From Candidatus Margulisiibacteriota bacterium (GTDB taxonomy: Bacteria > Margulisbacteria > WOR-1 > O2-12-FULL-45-9 > XYB2-FULL-48-7), in the NCBI GenBank assembly GCA_041661965.1, contig JBAZTH010000002.1, forward strand, positions 434,001 to 498,000: 64,000 nt of DNA, given 5' to 3'. This document shows positions 24,323 to 32,684 of the stretch, piece after piece (positions within the stretch are counted from its first letter, which is position 1; each line of letters begins with the position of its first letter). Under the pieces are notes generated by a model. The model searched no databases. It saw only the letters and a program-made list of their open reading frames with translations, and was not told the origin of the DNA. The translations under genes were made by a program, and so were the position numbers.

Positions 24323-24503
24323 AATTGTCCTCCTCAAATCGTAGATAAAATCTCAAAATAAGTTGTTTAATTATAACATAGCGAGATAAATAGCGCAAAA
24401 AGAGAGCGAACCGCCTTACCTAAAATTACCTGAAATTGTTTCGGAAAGACAATGATAATGGTTAGGACGAAGTCTTTGAATATATTTAAATTGGAGGAAA
24501 TTT
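24323..24503. promoter_or_regulatory. Divergent promoter region of ilvC and the M29 peptidase gene
   Basis: On the - strand, extended -10 TGT-TATAAT at 24370-24378 serves ilvC. Toward the + gene there is a tandem 10-base direct repeat (ACCTAAAATT then ACCTGAAATT, 24418-24437), followed by an imperfect dyad ATTGT-N9-ACAAT (24435-24453) and a GATAAT at 24454-24459. The repeat and dyad could bind a regulator of either gene. A GGAGG site precedes the M29 start. Confidence 0.45.
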
Positions 24504-25577
24504 ATGATTATTGGAACGACGGCAAAGATGACTGCGAGCGCGAGAGGGATCTTACAACATACTTTAAAGGTTAAACCGGGGGAACGGGTTTATGTGACCC
24601 ATGACGCTCCTCGCGCTGCCGTTGGGGCGGCTTTTATTTCAGCGGCGAAGGATTTGGGACATGAAGTCAGGTCTTTTGATCTGGGAGAACGCAGATTCGA
24701 GGATGGCGGGATCGACAATTTGCTGGCCAGCGTATCCGAAGGTGGCCCTTATGTGTTTGTTAATACGTTTACCAGCGGGGTAACGAGAGAGGGCAAGCCC
24801 GAAACACCTTTTAGGATTCAACTCTTATCCTATCAAATAGGCCGAAAGCTGGCCGAAAAAATGAAGGATATTCCTCGTCATCTTATCCCGATTGGGCAAC
24901 AAAGCCGGGTCATGCATTCTCCCGGCATAACCGACGAAGCCCTTCAGTGGGACGTCGATTATGGCATTATGGCGCAAAGGATGGCAGTCTTAAATGAAGC
25001 CTACCAAGGGGCCAAAGCAGTCAAGATTGAAACTCAACGGGGGACCTCTTTGATGTTAGGCATTGGGAACCGGCCGTTACATTGCGAATTAACAATTGAG
25101 AAACCAGGCACGTTCGGGAACTGGCCTCCGGGCGAAGCGTATTTTGCCCCGCTTGAGGATTCGGCCAATGGGATTGCCATTGTTGACGGGACGATCGGCG
25201 ACTTTGGCGTCCCCGCGGCGCCGATTAGGTTTGGCTTTCGCAACGGGGTAATTAAAAATATTGAATATTTAGGGCAGTCGCGGACAGACCTTTTCTTAAC
25301 CAGGCTGCTGGATGCCATCTGGCAAAAGGACGATCCCCAAGCGGCGGTGATTGGCGAGCTGGGGATCGGCGTGGCCGATTTCCCCCAAACCGGCGAAATG
25401 CTGTTCGATGAAAAAATATACGGCACGGTCCATTTTGCGGCGGGAGGAAACGAAGAGTTTGGCGGAGTGAATACCTCACAAACCCATCGTGATCATTTAA
25501 TGTGGCACCCGACGCTGACCCTGATAGACGCGGACGGTTCTTCGAGGGTCGTCATGAGGGACGGCAAGATAGTTTAA
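24504..25577 (+). CDS. M29-family (aminopeptidase T-like) metallopeptidase
   Basis: Probably removes N-terminal residues from peptides with a dinuclear metal centre. The 357-residue protein carries the family's NWPPGEAYFAP (with the metal-ligand Glu), then GELGIGVADF, DEKIYGTVHFAAG and a His-rich end, THRDHLMWHPTL. Start: ATG after a TTGGAGG site. It lies between ilvN and ilvC on the opposite strand and ends two bases from ilvN, so it splits what is often a single ilvBNC operon. A link to branched-chain amino acid supply through peptide breakdown is possible but speculative. Confidence 0.85.
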   Translation: MIIGTTAKMTASARGILQHTLKVKPGERVYVTHDAPRAAVGAAFISAAKDLGHEVRSFDLGERRFEDGGIDNLLASVSEGGPYVFVNTFTSGVTREGKPETPFRIQLLSYQIGRKLAEKMKDIPRHLIPIGQQSRVMHSPGITDEALQWDVDYGIMAQRMAVLNEAYQGAKAVKIETQRGTSLMLGIGNRPLHCELTIEKPGTFGNWPPGEAYFAPLEDSANGIAIVDGTIGDFGVPAAPIRFGFRNGVIKNIEYLGQSRTDLFLTRLLDAIWQKDDPQAAVIGELGIGVADFPQTGEMLFDEKIYGTVHFAAGGNEEFGGVNTSQTHRDHLMWHPTLTLIDADGSSRVVMRDGKIV

Positions 25578-25578
25578 A

Positions 25579-26061
25579 TTACTCGGCGCTGCCGCGCAGG
25601 AGGCCGATGACGCCGGTCCGGACAAGTTCGCGGACGCCGAATTTGGCGAGCAGTTTTTCCGCGCCCGCCACTTTGTTCTCGTCCCCGACGATCTCGATGG
25701 TCATCGAGGTTTCGGCTACGTCGACGATCTTCCCCCGGAAAATATCGACGATCTGGGTGATCTCCTGGCGGGTCTTATCGTTAGCCGCGACCTTGATCAG
25801 AACGAGCTCTCGTTCGATCGCTTTATCGGCTGGCAGGTCAAAAACTTTCATGGTATCGATCAGCTTATAAAGCTGTTTGATGATCTGTTCCAAATCCTGT
25901 TCGTCCCCTTCGGCGACGATCGTCATCCGGGAGACTTCCGGGGTTTCGGTGGTGCCGACCGCCAGGCTTTCAATATTAAAGCCCCGGCGGGCGAAAAGCC
26001 CCGCGACCCTGGTCAGGACCCCCGGTTTATTCTCAACAATAACTGATATTATATGTCTCAT
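25579..26061 (-). CDS. ilvN: Acetolactate synthase small (regulatory) subunit
   Basis: Regulatory ACT-domain partner of IlvB, mediating valine feedback. The ATG at 26061 (MRHIISVIVENKPGVLTRVAG) follows AGAGGTAAT and is preferred over the longer frame from 26079. At 160 residues it is the standard short form: N-terminal ACT domain (1-75, NKPGVLTRVAGLFARRGFNI) and a C-terminal ACT-like domain. It starts 10 bases after the ilvB stop, co-transcribed. Confidence 0.96.
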   Translation of the reverse strand: MRHIISVIVENKPGVLTRVAGLFARRGFNIESLAVGTTETPEVSRMTIVAEGDEQDLEQIIKQLYKLIDTMKVFDLPADKAIERELVLIKVAANDKTRQEITQIVDIFRGKIVDVAETSMTIEIVGDENKVAGAEKLLAKFGVRELVRTGVIGLLRGSAE

Positions 26062-26071
26062 GTAATTACCT

Positions 26072-27748
26072 CTAGTCAATAATCATTTCATTGATCGCCT
26101 GGCCGGGCGGCACAAAGGGGTAAACGTTTTCCTCTTTGGCCGTGATAAAGTCGATCAGGACCGGGCGATCGTTAATGGCGAACGCTTTTTCAATGGTCGG
26201 ACGGATCTCTTCTTCTTTGGTGACCCGGAAGCCGACCGCGCCGTAGGCTTCGGCGACTTTCACCAGATCGGGGTTGTTGCAGAGCTGGGTGTGGGAATAG
26301 TGCCGATCGTAGATCAGTTCCTGCCACTGGCGGACCATGCCGAGAAAACAGTTGTCGAAAACAAAGATCTTGATCGGCAAGCGATGGTTGACCGCGGTGG
26401 TCAATTCCTGGATGTTCATTTGGATCGAACCGTCGCCGGCAATGTCGATCACCAGCGCGTTAGGCCTGCCGAACTGGGCGCCATTGGCGGCTGGGAGGCC
26501 AAAGCCCATCGTTCCCAACCCGCCGGAGGAGATCCAGTTCCGGGGTTGGTCGTATTTATAAAACATCGCGGCCCACATCTGGTGTTGACCGACTTCGGTG
26601 ACGATAATCGTTTCCCGATCCTTGGTCAGCGCGTAAAGTTCTTCCAGAATGAACTGCGGTTTCAAGCCCCCTTCTTTCTTGTAAGAAAGAGGATACTTGG
26701 CCTTCCATTCGTTGATCTGGTCAAGCCAGGCCTGGTTCTTTTCTTTGTCCCCAAGTTTGGTCAGGATCGCCTGCAGGACGTTTTTCACGTCGCCGACGAT
26801 CGGGACGTCGACCCGGACATTCTTGCCGATCTCGGCCGGATCGATATCGATATGGATGATCTTGGCGTTGGGGGCGAACCGGGCAATATGGCCGGTGACC
26901 CGATCGTCAAACCTGGCGCCGACGGCAATTAAAAGATCGCATTCGGTTACGGCGTAATTGGCGTAAGCGGTCCCGTGCATCCCAAGCATGCCTAGGGAGA
27001 GTTCGTGGGTCCCGGGAAAACCGCCGATCCCCATCAAGGTGGTGGTGACCGGGAAATGGCACTTTTCAGCCAATTCCCGCAGTTCTTTGGCCGCCTCGGA
27101 TGCGACTACCCCGCCGCCGGCATAGATGACCGCTTTTTGTGCCGCCTGGATTGCTTTGACTGCCATAGCGATCTGTTTAGGGTGCCCTTCATAAGTTGGC
27201 TTATAGCTTTCCAGCTCTATTTTGTCCGGATATTTGTATTTGATTTTATTGACAAAGATATCTTTGGGAATATCGATTAAAACCGGGCCGGGCCGACCGG
27301 TCCTGGCAATATAGAACGCCTCTTTAATGATTCGCGGCAGGTCCTCGGTCTTTTTGACGAGATAGTTATGCTTGGTGATCGGCATGGTGATCCCGGTCAA
27401 GTCCGCTTCCTGGAAAGAATCACGGCCGAGGAGAGGGGTCGCAACCTGTCCGGTGATGGCGACCATCGGAATCGAGTCCATGTAAGCGTTGGCGATACCG
27501 GTGATCAGGTTGGTGGCGCCGGGGCCGGAAGTGGCCAGGCAAACCCCGACTTTGCCGGTTGCCCGGGCATAGCCGTCGGCGGCGTGGGCGGCTCCCTGTT
27601 CATGGCGAACGAGGACGTGTTTGACCCCTTTAAAGGAATACATGGCGTCATAAAGCGGCAAGACGACTCCGCCGGGGTAACCGAAAATAATCTCGACCCC
27701 TTCGTGTTTTAACGACTCCAATAAAGCTTGCGCGCCGGAGATTTCCAT
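26072..27748 (-). CDS. ilvB: Acetolactate synthase large subunit
   Basis: Thiamine diphosphate and FAD enzyme making acetolactate or acetohydroxybutyrate. The 558-residue protein shows the N-terminal PYR domain with the catalytic Glu in VRHEQGAAHAADGYAR, the FAD-binding middle domain, and the PP domain with the ThDP motif GDGSIQMNIQELTTA and the Mg-binding Asn further on. Upstream, TTGAAA-N17-TAAAAT with extended TGC places the start of transcription at the ATG itself, so the message is leaderless. Forms a two-gene unit with ilvN. Confidence 0.97.
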   Translation of the reverse strand: MEISGAQALLESLKHEGVEIIFGYPGGVVLPLYDAMYSFKGVKHVLVRHEQGAAHAADGYARATGKVGVCLATSGPGATNLITGIANAYMDSIPMVAITGQVATPLLGRDSFQEADLTGITMPITKHNYLVKKTEDLPRIIKEAFYIARTGRPGPVLIDIPKDIFVNKIKYKYPDKIELESYKPTYEGHPKQIAMAVKAIQAAQKAVIYAGGGVVASEAAKELRELAEKCHFPVTTTLMGIGGFPGTHELSLGMLGMHGTAYANYAVTECDLLIAVGARFDDRVTGHIARFAPNAKIIHIDIDPAEIGKNVRVDVPIVGDVKNVLQAILTKLGDKEKNQAWLDQINEWKAKYPLSYKKEGGLKPQFILEELYALTKDRETIIVTEVGQHQMWAAMFYKYDQPRNWISSGGLGTMGFGLPAANGAQFGRPNALVIDIAGDGSIQMNIQELTTAVNHRLPIKIFVFDNCFLGMVRQWQELIYDRHYSHTQLCNNPDLVKVAEAYGAVGFRVTKEEEIRPTIEKAFAINDRPVLIDFITAKEENVYPFVPPGQAINEMIID

Positions 27749-27754
27749 ACGCTA

Positions 27755-27783
27755 ATTTTAGCATAGAAAATGGGCGATTTCAA
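27755..27783 (-). promoter_or_regulatory. Leaderless promoter of ilvBN
   Basis: On the - strand TTGAAA (27778-27783), a 17-base spacer ending in TGC, and TAAAAT (27755-27760), followed by six bases and the ilvB ATG. Confidence 0.7.
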
Positions 27784-27836
27784 AATTAAGCCTGGTAAAG
27801 TGAAATTTTTCCCAAAAAGGGTTGATATTAACTTGT

Positions 27837-28850
27837 ATGTCAATCAAGTTGCCTAAAATTTCAATTGATCTAAGCCGATTAAGCAGGGTCGCCCCTCGGC
27901 CGGCGGCCGCTTCGCCGCTCGACTTCCCTCAAGCGATCGGCAAAGTTTGCGCGGCCTTTTATCAAACCACCGGCGCGACTTTGGTCCCTGTTTTGGGGGC
28001 GAAGGGGCGGACATTGGCAGTTGTGCCGCCAAAGGTTTTTGTGCCGATTTCGTCGGGGCGTGAAGAGAATTTAGGGCACCTGTCGCGCCTCGCGGAGGAG
28101 CTGACCCTCATTTTGATCGATCCAAAAAGATGCAACGAGCATAATTTGCCGCTGCACAATTTCGCTTTTTTGCCCGGGAGTGAGGCTAGGGTGAGGATTT
28201 TTCAGGAAAGGGTTAGAAGTTTAACCAGCCTGATGCCCGGAAAAGGAGCGGAGTTAAACGCGTTTCGTTGTGTCGAGAAGGCGAAAAGGGAGCTGGCAGT
28301 GTGCGAAAGAGCGCTGGAGTTTTTGCCTGCCGAGTTTCCGTTCAACGAGTATTTCAGGAAATATAGGCTTGCAACCGTGTTGGATGGCTTAATGCATGTG
28401 TTTGTAAATGGCCACGCGGTGAAAGAAGAGAGCCTGGACAGCAGTTTTGACCGCCTGGCGGAAATCGCGCTTTATACCGTGCTGTGCATGAAGATCAATC
28501 CAGCGGAGAGAAAGTTGCATACTGAAGTCAGCGCCAGGATCGGGGACTTAAGCAACAGAAAGACCGGCCTGGCCGCTTTTGAAGAGGTTTGGCAGCGCCA
28601 GCCTGCTGATCAGGGCGATCGAATTGCCGAATTAGCAAGGCAGGGAAGCAGTCCGGAGATAATGATGGGGGAATTAGAAAAAGCAAGGCGGCAGCTCATT
28701 CGAACCAGGGCGCAGAGAGATGAATTTGAAGTTCAGGTCTTAATTACCCACAGCGCGATAATACTACAGCAAAGCTATCTAAGGTTTTTCCACGTTCTTA
28801 GGGCGCTTTCCGGCGCTTACGCCGTTGTCCCGATGCACAGCAACTCTTAA
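27837..28850 (+). CDS. Hypothetical protein (337 residues)
   Basis: Not recognised. The ATG at 27837 is preferred over a TTG at 27822; TGA-TATTAA five bases upstream could be a leaderless -10, and no Shine-Dalgarno site is seen. The soluble, Leu/Ala/Arg-rich protein has a predicted mixed N-terminal half and helical C-terminal half (GELEKARRQLIRTRAQRDEF, coiled-coil-like). It sits between ilvB and ilvD on the opposite strand and ends two bases from the ilvD stop. No link to amino acid synthesis can be shown. Confidence 0.55.
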   Translation: MSIKLPKISIDLSRLSRVAPRPAAASPLDFPQAIGKVCAAFYQTTGATLVPVLGAKGRTLAVVPPKVFVPISSGREENLGHLSRLAEELTLILIDPKRCNEHNLPLHNFAFLPGSEARVRIFQERVRSLTSLMPGKGAELNAFRCVEKAKRELAVCERALEFLPAEFPFNEYFRKYRLATVLDGLMHVFVNGHAVKEESLDSSFDRLAEIALYTVLCMKINPAERKLHTEVSARIGDLSNRKTGLAAFEEVWQRQPADQGDRIAELARQGSSPEIMMGELEKARRQLIRTRAQRDEFEVQVLITHSAIILQQSYLRFFHVLRALSGAYAVVPMHSNS

Positions 28851-28852
28851 AT

Positions 28853-30496
28853 CTACTTAAGAACTGCCCCGGTACTCGCCGAAGTAACCAGCTTTTGATA
28901 TCTGGCCAGCCAGCCGGTTTCGAACTTTGGTTTCGGTTCTTTCCACTGCCGCAGCCGCAGATTGATCTCCGTATCGCTTAATCTAACGTTCAACTTCCGG
29001 TTGGGAATATCGATCTCAATAATATCGCCGTCTTTAAGGATGGCGATCGGTCCGCCGGCCGCCGCTTCCGGAGAGACGTGGCCGATGCAGGGGCCGCGCG
29101 ATCCGCCGGAAAATCGGCCGTCGGTAATCAGGGCGACCGATTCGGACAAGCCCATCCCCGCGATCGCCGAAGTCGGGTAAAGCATCTCTCTCATTCCCGG
29201 CCCCCCTTTGGGCCCCTCATAGCGGATCACGACGACATCTCCCGATTTGACTTTGCCGCCGAGGATCGCTTTCTGGGCGGCATCTTCGGAATCGTAGACC
29301 TTGGCTTTGCCGGTGAACTTCATCATTTTGGCGGCGACGGCGGCTTGTTTGACCACCCCGCCTTCCGGGGCGAGGTTCCCTTTCAGGATCGCCAGGCTCC
29401 CTTCCTTGTGATAGGGGTTGGCGGTTGAGCGGATGATCTCTTTGTCGAAAACTTCTCCGGCGGCGGCGATTTGCTTGATCGTCAGACCGGAGACGGTTGG
29501 ATTATCAAGGAGCGCTTTTTGCAGAACATGCATCGCCGCCGGGACCCCGCCGGCGTGTTCGAAGTCTTCCATGAAGTGATTGCCGCTGGGGCGCAGGCTC
29601 GTGAGATGCGGGGTCGCTTTGCTGATCTCGTCAAAAAGCTCGAGCGGCAGTTTGATCCTGGCTTCCCTGGCGATCGCGGTCAGGTGCAATACGGCGTTCG
29701 TTGACCCGCCGAGCGCCATGTCGATCCGGATCGCGTTGGTAAAAGCCTTCAGGTTCATAATCTTGCGCGGGGTGATATTCTTTTCGACCAATTCGACGAT
29801 CCTCTGGCCGCTTTGGTAAGCGATCATTTTTTTCTTGGCTGAAACGGCTAGCGCGGTCCCGCAGAAGGGGAGCGACATGCCGAGCGCTTCCCCGGCACAG
29901 GCCATCGTGTTGGCGGTGAACATCCCGGAACAGGAACCGGCGCCCGGGCAGGCGTTTAGCGTCAACCCTTCGAGATCTTTTTTAGTGATCTTTCCCTGCT
30001 TGAAAGCGGCTTCGGCTTCGAAAGTGTCGTGGACGAGGTCGAGCCTGGTCATTTTATAACAACCGGTCAGCATCGGCCCGGCGGTGACCAGGATCGTCGG
30101 GATATTGAGCCGGGCGGCCGCCATCAGCATGCCGGGGGTGATCTTATCGCAAGCGGTCAGCAGGACCAGCCCATCGAGCTGATGCGCTTCGGCGACCGAT
30201 TCAATGGTATCGGCGATCAGTTCGCGCGAAGGGAGGGAATAATACATTCCCTTGTGCCCCATGGCGATCCCGTCGCAAATAGCCGGCAGGCCGAAGGTGA
30301 AAGAGACGCCGCCGCCGGCGTGGATCCCTTTTTCGATCACTCTTTCCAGCGCGCGCATGTCAACGTGGCCGGGGACAAGGTCAGTAAAGCTCGAAGCCAG
30401 CCCAATGAAGGGCTTTCTCATTTCTTCCGGCGAAACTCCGGTGGCGTGGATCAAGGCGCGGATCGGGGCCCGTTTTTTCAAGGCGTCGCTTCTCAT
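28853..30496 (-). CDS. ilvD: Dihydroxy-acid dehydratase
   Basis: Third step of branched-chain amino acid synthesis: dehydrates 2,3-dihydroxy-isovalerate and -methylvalerate, using an Fe-S cluster and Mg2+. The 547-residue protein has the cluster Cys in LLTACDKITPGMLMAA and in NACPGAGSCSGMFTANTM, plus GGSTNAVLHL and the C-terminal TDGRFSGGSRGPCIGHVSPEA. The length is usual. It overlaps the upstream 74-residue ORF by 4 bases, so it is the third gene of a unit that starts at 31049. Confidence 0.97.
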   Translation of the reverse strand: MRSDALKKRAPIRALIHATGVSPEEMRKPFIGLASSFTDLVPGHVDMRALERVIEKGIHAGGGVSFTFGLPAICDGIAMGHKGMYYSLPSRELIADTIESVAEAHQLDGLVLLTACDKITPGMLMAAARLNIPTILVTAGPMLTGCYKMTRLDLVHDTFEAEAAFKQGKITKKDLEGLTLNACPGAGSCSGMFTANTMACAGEALGMSLPFCGTALAVSAKKKMIAYQSGQRIVELVEKNITPRKIMNLKAFTNAIRIDMALGGSTNAVLHLTAIAREARIKLPLELFDEISKATPHLTSLRPSGNHFMEDFEHAGGVPAAMHVLQKALLDNPTVSGLTIKQIAAAGEVFDKEIIRSTANPYHKEGSLAILKGNLAPEGGVVKQAAVAAKMMKFTGKAKVYDSEDAAQKAILGGKVKSGDVVVIRYEGPKGGPGMREMLYPTSAIAGMGLSESVALITDGRFSGGSRGPCIGHVSPEAAAGGPIAILKDGDIIEIDIPNRKLNVRLSDTEINLRLRQWKEPKPKFETGWLARYQKLVTSASTGAVLK

Positions 30497-30717
30497 TGGT
30501 TTTCCTCCTCAAGTGATTGGGCGATCCATTTAAGCGCCCCTTTAGCCGGCAAGATCCCTTCTTCGATCGTCGGCTGGCCGGTTCTCTTCCCGGTGGCGGT
30601 CAGATAAGCGATCTTCCCGGCACGTGTTTTAATGCCGGCCAATCTGGCCTGTTTAAGCGCGTCCTCGCTCAAGTGCGGGACGATACCGAACGCTCCCAGT
30701 CCGTGAATGTCCTTCAT
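30493..30717 (-). CDS. Small hypothetical protein upstream of ilvD
   Basis: A 74-residue soluble protein, not recognised. It includes YLTATGKRTGQPTIEEG and a Leu/Ala-rich helical C-terminus. It overlaps ilvD by 4 bases and its start shares a base with the stop of the upstream 110-residue ORF, so it is embedded in a three-gene operon. Conserved overlaps on both sides argue that it is a real gene. Function unknown. Confidence 0.6.
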   Translation of the reverse strand: MKDIHGLGAFGIVPHLSEDALKQARLAGIKTRAGKIAYLTATGKRTGQPTIEEGILPAKGALKWIAQSLEEENQ

Positions 30718-31049
30718 CAGGCAACCTCCGGCGGCAAGATTGTGACCAGATCGGCGGTCTGGGCGTGGTCCATAAAATAACGCACGATTTTCCGAAAGCG
30801 GGCCAGTTCTTTTTCGCCGCCGATCTTTTTTTCGACGTAGATCTTTTGGTCGTGAACGTTATAATCGAGGACCTCGAACGGTGCGCCGCTTTTTGCCTGA
30901 TAGACGACGACCCAATGGCCGTCGTCCAGCCCCAGCGCGACCTTGCTGCCGTCGGGAAGGGTCAGCTCTTCATTGCGGAAGGCGATCGTGCCGATAAAAT
31001 CCTGGTCCACGGCCTCGACATTGTTAAGAAATTCGGCGATTTTAACCAC
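30717..31049 (-). CDS. Hypothetical protein, leaderless GTG start
   Basis: A 110-residue soluble, acidic protein of unknown function. The start is set by the promoter: TTGAGT-N17-TATAAT ends six bases before a GTG at 31049, so the message would begin at the start codon. The longer frame (TTG at 31067) would start upstream of the -10 box. The sequence has a strand-rich centre (WVVVYQAKSGAPFEVLDYNV) and a C-terminal helix. First gene of the unit leading to ilvD. Confidence 0.65.
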   Translation of the reverse strand: MVKIAEFLNNVEAVDQDFIGTIAFRNEELTLPDGSKVALGLDDGHWVVVYQAKSGAPFEVLDYNVHDQKIYVEKKIGGEKELARFRKIVRYFMDHAQTADLVTILPPEVA

Positions 31050-31055
31050 GAGACA

Positions 31056-31084
31056 ATTATAAAGCAAGCGGGGGGCAGACTCAA
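31056..31084 (-). promoter_or_regulatory. Promoter of the ORF110-ORF74-ilvD unit
   Basis: On the - strand TTGAGT (31079-31084), 17-base spacer, TATAAT (31056-31061), then six bases to the GTG start. It lies between the stop of the PAS gene and this unit. Confidence 0.7.
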
Positions 31085-31087
31085 ACC

Positions 31088-32598
31088 TTATTTATATTTT
31101 GCCTCTTTTCCTAATTCTTTTAATAGAGCGTTGACTTCTTTTTCCATCTCGATCATTTTTAGTTCCCGTCCGGCGGCGGTATTGCTGATCAGGGAGAGCA
31201 TCTCCAGCTCTTCCTTCATTTTCCCTTCGGTTAATTTCCGGCCGGTAACGTCCTGGACCGCGACCAGGACCATCTTTTGGCCGTTTACTTCGATCGCTTT
31301 GATCCAGACCTCGGCCGGGAAAAGTTCGCCGCTCTTTTTCTTGTTTTGCGCTTCGGTAAAAAATTCCCCTTTTTCCAGGACCATTTTTACCAGGTCGGGA
31401 AAAGAGGCCGCGACTTGAGGCGGGACCAGCGCGGCCGTGTTAAGCCGGAGCATTTCGTCCTTGGTATAACCGAACAATTTGGCGGCGGCGGCGTTGCAAT
31501 CGATGATTTTGCCGTCGAGCGATTCAATGAAGATCGGATTGGGCGAGACCTCAAAAAGAGTTTTAAAGCGAGCTTCGTTCTCGGCCAGCCGTTGGTCCGC
31601 TTGTTTGCTGTCGGTCACGTCAAAAAAGACCCCGTCGATATAAAGGGCCTTCCCCAGGTCGTCGTAGACCGGGCGCCCCCGGTGGCTAAGGTACTTTACT
31701 TGGCCGGTCTTGTGGATGATCCGGTATTCGATCCGGAACGGCTTGTTGTAATAGACCGATTCTTTGAGCGTATCCATGACCATCTGTTTGTCGTCGGGGT
31801 GAATGATCGGTTCGATCGTGCAAAGGCCGTCCTTCATTAATTCCTGTTCCGTGTAGCCGGTCAACGGGGCCAGCATGTTGTTGAAGAGCTGCATTGCGTG
31901 CCCTTTTTCCAGATGACAGCGAAAAACCAGTCCGGGAAGATTTTCCGCCAGCGTTCGGTATGCTTCCTCGCTTTTTTTAAGTTCCGCCTCCCTGTTTTTC
32001 CTTTCGGAAATATCGGTCCAGGTGCCATAAATCAGCTTGCCATCCGGCGTGCCGATGGAAGTTAAATTGACCTCGACCGGGAAGGTCGATCCGTCCCGGC
32101 GAAGATGGATCCATTCAAAGCGGGTCGAGCCCTTGGTGGTCGCTTGATTGATCTCCAGGATGTTTTTTTCTTTTGAAAGTTGGCCGTCCGGTTGTTTTTC
32201 CGGTGAAATGTCGACCGGATTCTTGTTTAAAAGTTCGTTTAGGCTTTCCAGTCCGAGCATTTTCAGCGCGGTCGGATTAGCGTTGATGAAATGACCGTCC
32301 TTAAAAATCAGGGAAGGAGTGGTTGATTTCTCGAACAGGTCCTGAAAATATCTTTCCGCTTTCAGCTGCGACCATTCCGCTTTCCCCCGGAGCCGCATCT
32401 CCCGAAAAGCGACCAGAAAGAGAGTGACGGCGCTGAAGAAAACGAACAGGCTCCCCTTGTAAGTTTGAAAAATCGATAATTGTTGGCGCGAACCGGAAAG
32501 CAGTTGAGCGATAAAGTCTGTCGAGACGACCCATATATGCCGAAGGCCGCGTAGACAACGGCAATCCGCAGGGCGGGACTAAAATCTTTGTTCCTCAT
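31088..32598 (-). pseudogene. Membrane-anchored triple-PAS sensor protein, frameshifted
   Basis: Sensor-like protein with two N-terminal membrane helices, three PAS domains (the second and third with their PAC segments) and a short coiled-coil C-terminus, but no kinase, GGDEF or other output domain. The long open frame starts only at 32398, but family sequence continues upstream in that frame (WVVSTDFIAQLL, then SIFQTYKGSLFVFFSAVTLF) without a good start. The initiation region, MRNKDFSPALRIAVVYAAFG, lies in another frame from the ATG at 32598 with a GGGGGG site before it. The two join if one base is added in the ATATAT stretch near 32533-32539. So this is either a sequencing/assembly error or a recent inactivating frameshift. 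Intact length would be about 503 residues. Confidence 0.75.
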
Positions 32599-32672
32599 AG
32601 GGCACCCCCCAATAATATAACGTCGAAAGTCTAGCACTTGAATGAAATATGTTCAATGCTTAAACCGCGTGC

Positions 32673-32678
32673 TATACT
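32673..32678 (+). promoter_or_regulatory. Leaderless extended -10 box of aroC
   Basis: TGC-TATACT, six bases before the aroC ATG at 32685. No Shine-Dalgarno site. A TTGAA-N9-TTCAA dyad lies just upstream (32638-32656) and could be an operator. Confidence 0.6.
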
Positions 32679-32684
32679 TTCATC

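Noticed and set aside
32362..32637. Separate 91-residue protein upstream of the PAS gene
   Set aside because: Only its first ~24 residues look real; they are the displaced start of the frameshifted PAS protein.
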